Below are positions 19,020 through 28,752 of a DNA stretch of 64,000 nt, one piece after another. Below the pieces are notes generated by a model, which was not told the DNA's origin, ran no database searches, and was given only the letters and a program-made list of their open reading frames with translations. The first letter of the stretch is position 1; each line of letters begins with the position of its first letter. Made by a program: the position numbers and the translations under genes. Source of the stretch: Clostridium thermosuccinogenes (GTDB lineage: Bacteria; Bacillota; Clostridia; Acetivibrionales; DSM-5807); NCBI RefSeq assembly GCF_002896855.1, contig NZ_CP021850.1, positions 2,381,665 to 2,445,664 of the forward strand. The letters run 5' to 3'.

Positions 19020-19477
19020 TTAATTACACCACCTTGCAATTATCATCGATTACCGGCATATAGAATGGTGGTAGCACCACTAGTGCAACAAATTAACCTG
19101 TTTTGCTAGCTAATTTTAAGATAGCGTTGTGGCAAGTTTAGAGGTATAGGCAGCGTAATCTAAAGTTTCAAGATTGCATAAAGTCCAACGCTGGCTAAAA
19201 TGGTAAGTCGCATTTTCTTGATTTCTATTTTTCAAGATGCGACACCCATGTTGGCGATATGGAGAAAAAGCAAATCACCTGAACGCAGGGAATTGATTTT
19301 CCCCGCAACCAGCCTGCTATCTCTTTAACTCGGAACTCCGCTATCGAAAAAGCTAGAACATTGAGTTAAATTAATATTTAAATTCTTTCATTGCAGCAAT
19401 CATCCATTTTCATTATATGAACTTAAGCCAATTTTATATAAATCATTTCATTTTTTATAGAGCATTTCATCAACATT
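19020..19477. other. 458-bp intergenic region, one imperfect hairpin
   Basis: No gene supported. A stem can form between gtcgcattttcttga and tcaagatgcgac at about 19206-19244, and a small one around 19070-19090 (ggtggtagcaccacta). Neither has a T run. Minus-strand translation gives short stretches broken by stops, possibly an old coding remnant, but nothing recognisable. Confidence 0.4.
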
Positions 19478-20188
19478 CTAAAAGCTGTCAATATCAAAAC
19501 TGCTCCACGGGTATACATATGGCGGACTACATTCAAAAGCCATATCGACCTTTCGGGTTGGATGATTCAGCACTATCTTTGATGACCACAGGGCAATCTG
19601 CCGATATGACTTTTCAGGATATCCGCCATACTTCTGATCACCGTACAGCGGATTTCCTATGGCTGAAAACTGAACCCTTATCTGATGGGGACGTCCAGTA
19701 TGCAGATTTATTTTTACAAGGCTTAGATCATCCGTCATACCCAGTACTTCATAATCCAGCACTGCTTCCATGGCTTTTGCATGATCTCTTTCCACCACTT
19801 TTACCATATTGGTCTTTTCGTTTTTTGCAAGATAATGCTGAAGTTTCCCGTAACTGGCCGGAAGCTTTCCATGCACCACCGCCAGATATGTCTTTTTGAA
19901 CACGCGTCTTCTGATCTGGTCGGACAGCCTTGAGGCAGCCTTGGATGTTCTGGCAAAGACCATCACACCTCCCACCGGCCGGTCCAGCCGGTGCACCAGT
20001 CCAAGGTATACCTCTCCGGGTTTATTGTATCTGAGCTTAATATCCTGCTTTAAAAGGGTCAGCATGTCCGGATCTCCGGTTTCATCGGCCTGGGAAAGGA
20101 TATTTACCGGCTTTTCCACCACCAGAAGATGATTGTCTTCATATATTATCCTGATATTAAAAGAATTCTTCCTTTGTTCCCTTTCCAT
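19478..20188 (-). CDS. RluA-type RNA pseudouridine synthase
   Basis: 236 residues. The catalytic motif is HRLDRPVGG with the essential aspartate; most RluA members read HRLDxxTSG, so this belongs to a variant subgroup. The pattern continues with FARTSKAASRLSDQI and with the C-terminal TGRPHQIRVQFSAIG and PLYGDQKYGG motifs. It converts uridine to pseudouridine in tRNA or rRNA; the target position cannot be told. The ATG follows GGAG. It lies 59 bp downstream of the methyltransferase gene in the same direction, so the two RNA-modification-like genes may be co-transcribed. Confidence 0.93.
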   Translation of the reverse strand: MEREQRKNSFNIRIIYEDNHLLVVEKPVNILSQADETGDPDMLTLLKQDIKLRYNKPGEVYLGLVHRLDRPVGGVMVFARTSKAASRLSDQIRRRVFKKTYLAVVHGKLPASYGKLQHYLAKNEKTNMVKVVERDHAKAMEAVLDYEVLGMTDDLSLVKINLHTGRPHQIRVQFSAIGNPLYGDQKYGGYPEKSYRQIALWSSKIVLNHPTRKVDMAFECSPPYVYPWSSFDIDSF

Positions 20189-20247
20189 TATTTACGCTCC
20201 ATTTGTGATGTTCTAATCCTTCATATAACAAGACCGTTTAAGCCCTT

Positions 20248-21111
20248 TTACCTTTCCCACCTGCCTGAAGCTCCACAAGGCAGCACCAGTCCTGACGCTT
20301 TTATAGGCAGGCCTATTTCGTCACTATATGCTTGCCCTCCAAACTTCTTTATCATCGACATGGATAAAATGTTGGTAAGAACACTGGGCGCCAGACCTGT
20401 TGTATAGGAATTTATCAGGAAGAATACCGGTTCAGGGCTTAATATATCCATGCACATCTCCACAAGTCCGTAAAGCTCATCTTCTATCTTCCACAGTTCA
20501 CCCTTGGGCCCTCTGCCATAGGAAGGAGGGTCCATGATGATCCCCTCGTACATCTTACCCCGGCGCTTTTCCCTCTGCACAAATTTTATCACATCATCGG
20601 TTATAAACCGCACCGTTCTGTCCTTCAACCCTGAGAGCTCAAGGTTCTCCTTTGCCCTGGTCACCATGCCCTTGGCAGCATCCACATGGCAAACCTCGGC
20701 TCCTGCGTAAGCACAAGCGACAGTAGCCCCTCCGGTGTACGCAAAAAGGTTTAGAACCCGTACCGGTTTAGAGGCAGATCTAATCTTATCCATCATCCAT
20801 TCCCAGTTTACAGCCTGTTCAGGGAATAGTCCGGTATGCTTGAATCCTGTAGGTTCTATATAAAATGAGAGCTTACCATAGGATATCGTCCATCGGGAAG
20901 GCAGCTTTGTCTTATACTCCCAGCTTCCTCCCCCGCTCTGGCTTCTATGGTAATGGGCATCTGCCTTCGCCCACGCCTTTTCATTGTCTGTGCTGGGCCA
21001 TATGACCTGGGGGTCCGGCCGTCTTAAAACATATTTACCCCATCTTTCAAGTTTTTCACCGTCTCCTGTATCTAAAAGTTCATAATCTTTCCATTTATCA
21101 GCAAGCAACAT
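20248..21111 (-). CDS. Class I SAM-dependent methyltransferase (RlmI-like)
   Basis: 287 residues from ATG 21111, which follows GGAGG by about 11 nt; GTG 21129 is in frame but lacks an upstream site. The SAM-binding glycine motif is VLNLFAYTGGATVACAYAGA and the catalytic motif is MDPPSYGRG, as in RlmI/RlmK-type base methyltransferases. A short N-terminal region replaces the PUA domain of true RlmI, so the exact target is uncertain. Next to a pseudouridine synthase, an rRNA target is likely. Confidence 0.88.
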   Translation of the reverse strand: MLLADKWKDYELLDTGDGEKLERWGKYVLRRPDPQVIWPSTDNEKAWAKADAHYHRSQSGGGSWEYKTKLPSRWTISYGKLSFYIEPTGFKHTGLFPEQAVNWEWMMDKIRSASKPVRVLNLFAYTGGATVACAYAGAEVCHVDAAKGMVTRAKENLELSGLKDRTVRFITDDVIKFVQREKRRGKMYEGIIMDPPSYGRGPKGELWKIEDELYGLVEMCMDILSPEPVFFLINSYTTGLAPSVLTNILSMSMIKKFGGQAYSDEIGLPIKASGLVLPCGASGRWER

Positions 21112-21169
21112 TTTGTAAACTTCCTCCACATCTATTTTCGCCTAATTTTACCACAGCCAGGGGAAAAAT

Positions 21170-21212
21170 AAAAGGCTGTCATGTCGTATTTTGCACAACA
21201 TAATAGCCTTTT
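21170..21212 (-). terminator. Terminator of the galT-galK operon
   Basis: aaaaggct and agcctttt pair around a loop; on the minus strand the stem is followed by TTTTATTTTT. It lies about 45 bp past the galK stop. Confidence 0.7.
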
Positions 21213-21255
21213 ATATGCTAAAACTTTATAAGTTGGCTCAAAGCTTATTTAAAAT

Positions 21256-22440
21256 TTACTTAATCTCCCTGCCTCCGTCGCCGACCTCGGAAACGTAGAA
21301 CTCAGCAGTGATGCCAGTTTTTTGAGTGTATGCGCTGCCGACATCTTCAATAAATCTGTCTACGGCATCTTCCCTGACAATGCTTACAGTACAACCTCCA
21401 AAGCCTGCCCCGGTCATCCTTGAGCCGATGACGCCGTCAATTTTCAGTGCTTCTTCCACCAGAGTATCCAATTCGAGGCCTGTAACTTCATAAAGATCTC
21501 TGAGGGAATTATGGGACTCAATCATATACCGGCCAAAGCTATGTAAGTCGCCTTTTTTCAAAGCTTCAACCGATTTCAGCACCCTGTCGTCCTCGTATAT
21601 GACATGTTCAACCCTTTTCCTCACAACTTCATCGGTGATAAGGTGCTTATTCTTTTCAAATTGCTCTGCTGAAATCTCACCCAGACAGGATATGCCGGGA
21701 ATCGCCTTTTTTAATATCTCCAGCCCTGCTTCGCATTCGCTTCTTCTCTCATTGTACTTTACCGCTCCCAGGCTTCTCTTCTTTTTTGTATTGGATATTA
21801 CAATTCTGTATCCCTTTAAATCCAGCGGAACGTGCTCAAAGCTCAAATCCTTGCAATCAAGGAATATGGCATGGTTTGCTTTGCCCATCGCAGACGCGAA
21901 CTGGTCCATGATTCCACAATTGACACCAACATAATTATGCTCGGCCGTCTGGCTTATCTTCGCCATCTCCACCATGTCTATGCCGCTGTTTACTCCATGG
22001 GCTTCATTTCCCAGAGTCACCAGCGTGATGGCGGTGACCACCTCAATTGCAGCCGATGATGACAATCCGCTGCCCAGTGGCACTGTGTCATGGAAGAGCA
22101 TATCACAGCCTACCAGCTTGTATCCTGCCTTTTGAAGCTCATCTGCTACTCCCAACTGATAATTTCCCCATTTAATATCCTTATGCTTTTCCAGTTCGTC
22201 CAAGGAAGCCGAAACCATTATTCCCAGGTCGGTAGCTATAAGATTTATCTGTCTGTCCTTCCTCGGCCTCGCAACTACCGTTGAGCTTAATGTAAGAGCT
22301 GCCGGGAAAACATAACCCCCGTTATAGTCCGTATGCTCCCCTATCAGGTTAACCCGTCCGGGAGATGAAAACACTCTCAGTGCTTCTCCATTATCACCGA
22401 AGATCTCAATGAATTTTTGCTTTAATTGATTAATATCCAT
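21256..22440 (-). CDS. galK: Galactokinase
   Basis: 394 residues, normal length. GHMP-kinase motifs are all present: signature GEHTDYNGG (residues 34-42) for galactose binding, the ATP loop PLGSGLSSSAAIE, and the C-terminal GSRMTGAGFGGCTVSI. It phosphorylates alpha-D-galactose to galactose 1-phosphate, the first step of the Leloir route. The ATG follows GGAGGAGAAGAG. It lies 52 bp downstream of galT, and a terminator follows, so galT-galK is a two-gene operon. galE is not in the window. Confidence 0.97.
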   Translation of the reverse strand: MDINQLKQKFIEIFGDNGEALRVFSSPGRVNLIGEHTDYNGGYVFPAALTLSSTVVARPRKDRQINLIATDLGIMVSASLDELEKHKDIKWGNYQLGVADELQKAGYKLVGCDMLFHDTVPLGSGLSSSAAIEVVTAITLVTLGNEAHGVNSGIDMVEMAKISQTAEHNYVGVNCGIMDQFASAMGKANHAIFLDCKDLSFEHVPLDLKGYRIVISNTKKKRSLGAVKYNERRSECEAGLEILKKAIPGISCLGEISAEQFEKNKHLITDEVVRKRVEHVIYEDDRVLKSVEALKKGDLHSFGRYMIESHNSLRDLYEVTGLELDTLVEEALKIDGVIGSRMTGAGFGGCTVSIVREDAVDRFIEDVGSAYTQKTGITAEFYVSEVGDGGREIK

Positions 22441-22492
22441 CTCTTCTCCTCCGTCTTATATTTTTTAATAGCATCAGGCCTCACTTGCCGCG

Positions 22493-24061
22493 CTATTTTC
22501 CACTATCTCCCTTTATGCTGAATCCTGCGTGATCCATAAATTTCAGGAATGAATCCATTCCCTTTTGATCCCGTTTGAAAACTCCCGCATCTTCCAATAC
22601 CCGGGTGAAAATTCTGCCAATCTCCTTTTTCACTATTTCCTCGGTGTCATCTTTTTGGTTGCCGGTTCCGTATTTTTCCACCAATTCTTGAATCCACGGG
22701 AGGTGTTTTCCTAAATCCTCATCCTCCATGAGCCTTTTTTCATCAAAAGGCTTTTCACCGGCCAGGATAGCTTTGATGCCCTCCATCTCCACGCTCAGCC
22801 TTCCCGGGAGCACTGCCAGTCCCATAACTTCTATGAGACCTATGTTTTCCTTCTTTATGTGGTGGAGATCCTCATGCGGGTGAAATATCCCATAAGGATG
22901 CTCCTTTGACGTACGATTGTTCCTGAGCACCAGATCCAGCTCATACTCCTGGTTCCGGTTCTTCCGCGCTATAGGTGTTATTGTGTTATGGGGAGTTTTC
23001 TTTCCGCCTTCTTCACTATATGCCAACACTTCGACAGACTCATCGCTGTACTCCCTCCAAAGCGCCAATACTCGGTCGGCCAGTTCTACCAAATCCTCTT
23101 TGCTTGCTCCCGACAGCCTTATAACCGACATTGGCCACTTTACAATTCCCACCTTGACATCGGGAAAATCCTTATGGATAAAAGTCCTCTCCACCTGGGC
23201 CTTTTCCATGGGGAACTGGTGATGTCCTCCCTGGAAATGGTCGTGGCTCAGTATGGAACCTCCGACAATTGGCAGATCGGCATTGGAGCCAATAAAATAA
23301 TGGGGCACCTTCTCAACGAACTCCAAAAGCCTCAGGAATGCCTCTCTGCTGATTTTCATGGGCCTGTGTGCTTCGGAAAACACTATGCAATGCTCATTAT
23401 AGTAAACATATGGTGAATATTGCAGGAACCACTGTTCATTGCCCAGTTCTATCGGGATCACTCTATGGTTTTCCCTGGCAGGATGGTTGACCCTGCCTGC
23501 ATATCCGACATTTTCAAGGCAAAGCTGGCATTTCGGATAGCTGCTTTGCTTCATGTTCCTTGCCGCTGCTATCGCTTTAGGGTCCTTTTCAGGCTTTGAA
23601 AGGTTCACTGTAATCTCAATATCGCCGTACTCAGTGGAGGCCAGCCAATAAAGATTCTTTTCAATCCTATCCATGCGGATATAATTTGAAGCTTTTGACA
23701 GGGTATAATAATCGTCTGTCGCCTGCTTTATGGACTTTTCCCTGACTGTATTATAAAATTTTTCAATCACTTCCGACTGTCTTGGCATCAGCAAGCCCAT
23801 GATCCTGGTGTCCAGCAAATCCCTGTAGGTAACCGTATTCTCTTTAAGAAGCCCGGTTTCGTAGGCATAATCCAACAGATTGTCGAGGATGGGTACGGGC
23901 GAATCATAGCTTTCTTCTTCCACCAGCCCATCATAGGGCTCTGAAATCTGAAAAAGGTCCAAAAGAGCATTCCGTGTGGGAACTACATCCCATTTGCCCA
24001 GCAGCCCCCAGTGCTGTCCATATTTCAACAGTCTTTCAATCTCATATGCCGGGTTTATCAT
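22493..24061 (-). CDS. galT: Galactose-1-phosphate uridylyltransferase, class II
   Basis: 522 residues, the length of the Firmicutes class II GalT rather than the ~350-residue class I enzyme. Motifs include CQLCLENVGYAGRVNHPARENHR and the catalytic-type histidine cluster GGSILSHDHFQGGHH. It exchanges UMP between UDP-glucose and galactose 1-phosphate, giving UDP-galactose and glucose 1-phosphate. The ATG at 24061 follows GGAGG. First gene of the galT-galK operon, transcribed away from the AraC regulator at 24432, which is the obvious candidate controller. The substrate galactose would be supplied by the family 4 glycosidases nearby. Confidence 0.96.
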   Translation of the reverse strand: MINPAYEIERLLKYGQHWGLLGKWDVVPTRNALLDLFQISEPYDGLVEEESYDSPVPILDNLLDYAYETGLLKENTVTYRDLLDTRIMGLLMPRQSEVIEKFYNTVREKSIKQATDDYYTLSKASNYIRMDRIEKNLYWLASTEYGDIEITVNLSKPEKDPKAIAAARNMKQSSYPKCQLCLENVGYAGRVNHPARENHRVIPIELGNEQWFLQYSPYVYYNEHCIVFSEAHRPMKISREAFLRLLEFVEKVPHYFIGSNADLPIVGGSILSHDHFQGGHHQFPMEKAQVERTFIHKDFPDVKVGIVKWPMSVIRLSGASKEDLVELADRVLALWREYSDESVEVLAYSEEGGKKTPHNTITPIARKNRNQEYELDLVLRNNRTSKEHPYGIFHPHEDLHHIKKENIGLIEVMGLAVLPGRLSVEMEGIKAILAGEKPFDEKRLMEDEDLGKHLPWIQELVEKYGTGNQKDDTEEIVKKEIGRIFTRVLEDAGVFKRDQKGMDSFLKFMDHAGFSIKGDSGK

Positions 24062-24285
24062 GTGTGGGATAACCTCCTATCCGTAGCAGAAAATTCAAAA
24101 ATTCATCCAAAAATCCTAAGATAATATATAGTATTATTATGATTCTTCATTTACTGTAGATTAATCTATGCCAACCTTAATTTCCCTGCCATAATGGCAT
24201 TATTTTTCCTCTATGGCTGAAATTATCTGAGATGCCTCAGACTGCACATATTTCCCTCACCTTTATTTTAGCCTATAGCATGGCA

Positions 24286-24323
24286 AAGTAAATGGTAGAA
24301 TGTTATAAAAATATGGTATAATG
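24286..24323 (+). promoter_or_regulatory. Promoter of AraC regulator 1, shared with AraC regulator 2
   Basis: AAGTAAATGG (24286-24295), 15 variable bases, then ATATGGTATAATG (24311-24323) with -10 box TATAAT at 24317-24322. The same 38-bp arrangement with identical outer blocks occurs at 28676-28713. No good -35 box is present, so the conserved AAGTAAATGG may be a regulator site. Confidence 0.7.
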
Positions 24324-24431
24324 TTGAGTGTATAGTTTTGAAAAATTCAAGGCAGAATGATGGCATACGGTCTGCGTATACCGCCGAATTGCTCAAACAT
24401 CTGCTAATCTAGCGAAATCAGGTGGAAGGCG

Positions 24432-25292
24432 TTGCTGGAAAAGATATACATTACCAACTCCAATCACACAGATTTAAATATGTACCGATGTGGTATAGAA
24501 GATTGCGCCCCGGGACATTGCTGGGGTCCGGCGGTCAGGGATCATTTTCTGATTCATTACGTGCTTCGGGGAAAAGGCACATTTACCATAAACGGCAGAA
24601 CCTACAAGCTGGAAAAAGGCCAAGGCTTCCTGATTCCTCCCAATGTCGTCACCCAGTACCAGGCGGACGGCATAGATCCATGGAGCTATTCCTGGGTAGG
24701 TTTTAACGGTTTGAAGGCGGAAAGCTACCTGTCGAGAGCCAATCTTTCTTTGGAAAACCCGATATTCGTATATGACAGGGACGACTTTGTAAAGGACCTG
24801 TTTTTAAAGATGGTGGCAACAAAAAACCTCGAAAAAACAAGGGAGATTTATTTGCTGGGCTATTTGTATATTTTCCTTGGGCGCATGATGGATATCGCGG
24901 AAGAAAACCATGCCTTTGAAACTAAAGAGGACAGGAAGGAAGCTTACATTAAAAAGGCCATAGAATACATAGAAATGAATTATTACAGGAAAATAAGCGT
25001 TTCCGAAATGTGCCGGCATGTGGGCCTGGACAGAAGCTATGTCTACTCCGTTTTTAAAGAGTATCTTAATGTATCCCCCCAGGAATACCTTATAAAGTAC
25101 AGGATGGATAAAGCCCGGGAACTTCTTAAAAACATGCAGCTATCCATCGGAGATGTCTCCCGTTCTGTGGGATATGAAGATGCTCTGCTGTTTTCCAGGA
25201 TGTTTAAAAAGATCAACGGAATGTCTCCTAAAAACTATAGAAAAGAGCTGCAGCCTTTATCTGGTATAGTGCAACGCAGCCGCAACAGATAA
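24432..25292 (+). CDS. AraC-family regulator 1 of the galactoside block
   Basis: 286 residues. An N-terminal cupin-type sugar-sensing domain (RGKGTFTINGRTYKLEKGQG) is followed by a C-terminal double helix-turn-helix (ISVSEMCRHVGLDRSYVYSVF and SIGDVSRSVGYEDALLFSRMF). The start is TTG 24432, 6 nt after AGGTGG. It is a close paralogue of the regulator at 28753 over its whole length, including the N-terminal CGxxxCxPGHxxGPAVRDH block. It lies divergent to galT-galK with 370 bp between, and likely activates that operon in response to galactose or an alpha-galactoside; this is inferred from position. Confidence 0.92.
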   Translation: MLEKIYITNSNHTDLNMYRCGIEDCAPGHCWGPAVRDHFLIHYVLRGKGTFTINGRTYKLEKGQGFLIPPNVVTQYQADGIDPWSYSWVGFNGLKAESYLSRANLSLENPIFVYDRDDFVKDLFLKMVATKNLEKTREIYLLGYLYIFLGRMMDIAEENHAFETKEDRKEAYIKKAIEYIEMNYYRKISVSEMCRHVGLDRSYVYSVFKEYLNVSPQEYLIKYRMDKARELLKNMQLSIGDVSRSVGYEDALLFSRMFKKINGMSPKNYRKELQPLSGIVQRSRNR

Positions 25293-25293
25293 A

Positions 25294-25534
25294 GAAGCGA
25301 TAAAGATTTACATTTTCAGCATAACCTATAACTCATCCGGTAAGCTTCAATGCCCGCATGCATAAGCTTTCTGTAAAGATGCATGGTTCGGACAAATAAT
25401 GACCGGATTCCATGATGCAACCCGTATTATGTCTGGGCGTCATCTTTTGCTGTATATCCTGTTCCTTTGAATACGCAGTTTCCTAATTAAAATAAAGCCG
25501 CAAACCAGTACCAATGCAAAATCTTTATCGCTTC
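25294..25534. repeat. Exact 15-bp inverted repeat enclosing 211 bp
   Basis: gaagcgataaagatt (25294-25308) and its exact complement aatctttatcgcttc (25520-25534) bracket a gene-free segment between the convergent ends of the AraC 1 and GH4 genes. The segment has no open frame of note. It could be a small non-autonomous element or a long-range mRNA stem; no target duplication is clear. Confidence 0.55.
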
Positions 25535-25555
25535 ATATAAGGTTTATGTTTGCTT

Positions 25556-25730
25556 CATTTAAGTGCCTTTTAATTTTGGTCCATATTAATCATCTACAAT
25601 TTTGGTTTAGTTCTTTTATTTGAGTTCTTTTAATTGGGTTCTTTTAGCCAGGTACTTTCAATTGAGCACTTTTTTAATTTACTGAGTATTCTTTATTTAG
25701 GTGCTATTTATTTACGCACCTTTATTTCCA
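25556..25730. repeat. Degenerate ~15-17 bp tandem repeats after the melA gene
   Basis: Loose repeats of gttcttttaattgg-like units (gttcttttatttga, gttcttttaattgg, gttcttttagccag, gtactttcaattga, gcacttttttaatt) run toward the stop codon of the minus-strand family 4 gene. No gene is present. Confidence 0.65.
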
Positions 25731-25780
25731 TAGCCTTCGGACATCTTTCCTTCGAGCACTGCTTTGTTCAGATACCAGTC

Positions 25781-27079
25781 TTATTTGAACTTGGGCAGCC
25801 AGTCTCCATGGGCTTCTATGAGATCGTCGCAAAGAGCCTTTATATCATCCAGTGAAAGCTCGGAGGACGTGTGAGGATCAAGCATTGCCGCATGATAGAT
25901 GTATTCCTTCTTCTGAGTAAGTGCTGCCTGTATGGTAAGCAGTTGAACATTGATGTTGGTCCTGTTAAGGGCCGCACACTGCTCCGGCAGATCGCCCACA
26001 AAAGTCGGTGTTACACCGCTGGCATCAACAAGGCAGGGCACTTCTACGCAGGCTTCCTTGGGAAGGTTTGTTATCAACCCGTTATTGAGCACGTTTCCAC
26101 CTATCTTGTAAGGCTTGTTGGTCTCCATCGCCTCCATGATATAGGATGCGTATTCATGAGTGCGTTCATGGCTCAAGTCACGGTTATTAACCAGCTCTTC
26201 CCTCATCTTCTTCCAGCCTTCGATCTGATTTATGCAACGCCTTGGATATTCATCCAGTGGTATGTTGTATCTTTCTATGAGCTCCGGATATTTGCTTTTT
26301 ATAAAATAGGGCATATATTCCGCATTATGTTCACTGGATTCGGTGACATAATAACCAAAGGTGTGCATTATTTCATGCCTTACCCTGTCCCAGTCCGGAG
26401 GCCCTTGTTTTTTTGATCTTTCCTTTATTTCCGGGTAGAGATCTTTTCCGTCCCTGGTTATCTCCAGGAGCCATGCCTGATGGTTAATTCCGGCTATCTT
26501 CCACTGTACCCTCTCGTCATATTCCATGCCAACTCCATTGAGAAGGGTTGAAGCGCAGACCTGAACGCTGTGGCACAAGCCTACGGTTTTTATACCTGTA
26601 GCCCTGAGCATGGCGCCGGTGAGCATGGCCATAGGATTTGTATAATTGAGGAACCATGCATCCGGGCAGACCTCCTCCATATCTCTGGCAAAATCCAGCA
26701 TTACAGGTATGGTTCTCAAAGCCCTGAATATGCCCCCAATTCCGAGGGTATCGGCTATAGTCTGACGAAGCCCGTACTTCTTTGGTATTTCAAAATCTGT
26801 AACAGTACAGGGCTCATATCCCCCTACCTGTATTGCATTGACCACATAATCCGCGCCTTCAAGAGCTTTCCTCCTGTCGGTATATGCGGTTATTTTTGCG
26901 TATCCGCCGGTGTTTTTATTGATGTTATTCAGCATGTTTTCGGAATCTTTAAGCCTCTGAAGATCAATATCATATAATGCGATGTGGGAATCCCGCAACG
27001 CAGGTGTCAGCATGCAGTCTCCGAGGACATTTTTTGCAAACACGGTGCTTCCTGCACCCATAAAAGTTATCTTTGGCAT
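25781..27079 (-). CDS. melA: Family 4 alpha-galactosidase (MelA-like)
   Basis: 432 residues. The N-terminus KITFMGAGSTVFAKNVLGD is the NAD-binding fold of family 4 and matches the MelA pattern. The metal-binding cysteine lies in GLCHSVQ and the metal-binding histidine in GINHQAWLLE. These enzymes use NAD and Mn2+ in an oxidation-elimination mechanism in the cytoplasm. The ATG follows GGAGGAGAAACCT. It is 174 bp downstream of a second family 4 gene in the same direction. Released galactose would feed the adjacent galK/galT. Alpha-galactosidase is the best call, but family 4 also includes glucosidases and glucuronidases. Confidence 0.9.
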   Translation of the reverse strand: MPKITFMGAGSTVFAKNVLGDCMLTPALRDSHIALYDIDLQRLKDSENMLNNINKNTGGYAKITAYTDRRKALEGADYVVNAIQVGGYEPCTVTDFEIPKKYGLRQTIADTLGIGGIFRALRTIPVMLDFARDMEEVCPDAWFLNYTNPMAMLTGAMLRATGIKTVGLCHSVQVCASTLLNGVGMEYDERVQWKIAGINHQAWLLEITRDGKDLYPEIKERSKKQGPPDWDRVRHEIMHTFGYYVTESSEHNAEYMPYFIKSKYPELIERYNIPLDEYPRRCINQIEGWKKMREELVNNRDLSHERTHEYASYIMEAMETNKPYKIGGNVLNNGLITNLPKEACVEVPCLVDASGVTPTFVGDLPEQCAALNRTNINVQLLTIQAALTQKKEYIYHAAMLDPHTSSELSLDDIKALCDDLIEAHGDWLPKFK

Positions 27080-27181
27080 AGGTTTCTCCTCCAGAAAATT
27101 TGATTTATAGCACCAACACAGTGTTTTATATACAGTTTGGTTAATCTGGTAAATAATGTATTCTAATCCGTATCAACAACA

Positions 27182-27219
27182 GATCTGCCAAGCCTGATTT
27201 AATATCAGCTGGCAGATCC
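27182..27219 (-). other. Stable hairpin between the two family 4 genes
   Basis: gatctgcca...ctgat pairs with atcag...ggcagatc around a five-base loop. No T run follows on the minus strand, so it is more likely an mRNA processing or stability element than a terminator. Confidence 0.5.
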
Positions 27220-27253
27220 GGCAATTCACAAAGGAATCAAAAATGCTTAAATC

Positions 27254-28570
27254 CTACAGCTTAAACTGTGGCAGCCATTCCTTGTTGGCTTCAAACATCT
27301 CGTCCACCATGGATTTTATCTCTGCCAGGCTTAATACCGAAGATGTCAGCGGATCGAAACAGATGGCATGGAATATCTTTCTGGGATCTCCGGTGAGAGC
27401 GCCTTCCACAGCCAGTTCCTCACATCTGGCACTGGTATTTACCAAAACTGCCAGATGATCCGGCAGCGGTCCCACATGCATCGGGCTCAGGCCGCGTTTA
27501 GAAGCAAGAACAGGCACCTCTACGCAGCAACCCTCCGGAAGATTGTCGATGAGCCCGAAATTGCGTACATTGCCATTGAACTCATACATTGTGCCGTCCC
27601 CTATGGTTGCATTGAATATATAAGCGGCATACTCATGCCCTCTCTCAAGGTCCACATTGTCGTCAGCGAGCCATGCCTTTATTTCATCCTTCCATGTATC
27701 TTCCCTCTTCAGGTACTCATTGAGTATGTAGGCATAATGCCCCGGATTCCAACCGGTACCGTGGGTACAGTATTTTTCTATGAGATCAGGTCTTTTCCTG
27801 AACCATGCGTTATACTCGGAATTATGCCCGCTTGATTCTGTGACATAGTAATCCAGGTGCAGGAACATTTCATTTCTGACCTGCTCCTCGTTGTATATCT
27901 CAGGTCTTTTAATAGCTTCACGGATTAACGGGTAGGCATCCTTTCCGTTCCACTTATACTCGAGATAGAACGCCTGATGATTTATTCCGGCGCATAAATA
28001 GGTTATCTCATCCATCGGTGCTCCAATCCATCTGGCCAGCATCTCTGCTGTTCCCTGAACGCTGTGACAGAGACCTGTGACCTTAACCTTGCTTTCGCTC
28101 TGCATAGCCCTGCAAAGCATTGCCATAGGATTGGTGTAATTTAAGAATATCGCATCAGGACAATATTTTTCTATATCCTTGCAAATAGCCAGCATTTCAG
28201 GCACAGTCCTCAGGAACCTGAAAATTCCCGCCGGTCCCCGGGTGTCCCCCACATTGATATCCACACCATATTTCTTAGGAATCTCTATGTCATTCCTCCA
28301 TATCTTCACTCCGCCGGCAAGAATGGTGCAAACCACTCCATCAGCACCTTCCAGAGCTTCGGCCCTGTTGGTGGTGGCAATAACCTTTGCAGGATATTTT
28401 CCTGCCGCAACAATTTTATCTACAGCTTCTTTAATATAGGAAAGGCGCTCGGGATCAATATCCATCAAAGCTATTGTACTGTCGGCCAATGCGGGGAAAG
28501 AAAGAATGTCTCTTACCAGGCTTCTGGTAAAACCGAAGCTTCCTGCTCCGATAAAGGCAATTTTTTTCAT
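27254..28570 (-). CDS. Second family 4 glycoside hydrolase (alpha-galactosidase-like)
   Basis: 438 residues from ATG 28570, which follows GGAGGTCAAAT; the longer frame from 28603 would start inside an operator-like palindrome. N-terminal [18 protein letters not shown] is the NAD-binding loop, GLCHSVQ and [11 protein letters not shown] the metal-binding motifs. It is related to but clearly distinct from the MelA-like protein downstream. Two family 4 enzymes side by side suggest different substrates (for example galactosides and glucosides) or different linkages. It is divergent from the AraC regulator at 28753. Confidence 0.9.
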   Translation of the reverse strand: MKKIAFIGAGSFGFTRSLVRDILSFPALADSTIALMDIDPERLSYIKEAVDKIVAAGKYPAKVIATTNRAEALEGADGVVCTILAGGVKIWRNDIEIPKKYGVDINVGDTRGPAGIFRFLRTVPEMLAICKDIEKYCPDAIFLNYTNPMAMLCRAMQSESKVKVTGLCHSVQGTAEMLARWIGAPMDEITYLCAGINHQAFYLEYKWNGKDAYPLIREAIKRPEIYNEEQVRNEMFLHLDYYVTESSGHNSEYNAWFRKRPDLIEKYCTHGTGWNPGHYAYILNEYLKREDTWKDEIKAWLADDNVDLERGHEYAAYIFNATIGDGTMYEFNGNVRNFGLIDNLPEGCCVEVPVLASKRGLSPMHVGPLPDHLAVLVNTSARCEELAVEGALTGDPRKIFHAICFDPLTSSVLSLAEIKSMVDEMFEANKEWLPQFKL

Positions 28571-28584
28571 ATTTGACCTCCCTC

Positions 28585-28602
28585 TGAAAACCAACGTTTT
28601 CA
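28585..28602. promoter_or_regulatory. cre-like palindrome upstream of the second GH4 gene
   Basis: TGAAAACCAACGTTTTCA has 7-bp arms. Read on the minus strand, TGAAAACGTTGGTT agrees at 12 of 14 positions with the CcpA site pattern TGWAARCGYTWNCW. It lies just before the ribosome binding site, where catabolite repression could act. A local regulator is an alternative. Confidence 0.5.
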
Positions 28603-28675
28603 TAGAATTTTTACACTATCGGCAATAACTTAGCAGAAAATATATTACATATATATTCTAGCTTTTGTGCTATTT

Positions 28676-28713
28676 AAGTAAATGGAAACTTGCTATCTAA
28701 ATATGGTATAATG
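28676..28713 (+). promoter_or_regulatory. Promoter of AraC regulator 2
   Basis: AAGTAAATGG (28676-28685), 15 bases, ATATGGTATAATG (28701-28713). Outer blocks and spacing are identical to 24286-24323, while the 15 inner bases differ. Confidence 0.7.
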
Positions 28714-28752
28714 ATAGATATGAACTTTTAATATTATAGAAAAAGGTGCGCT

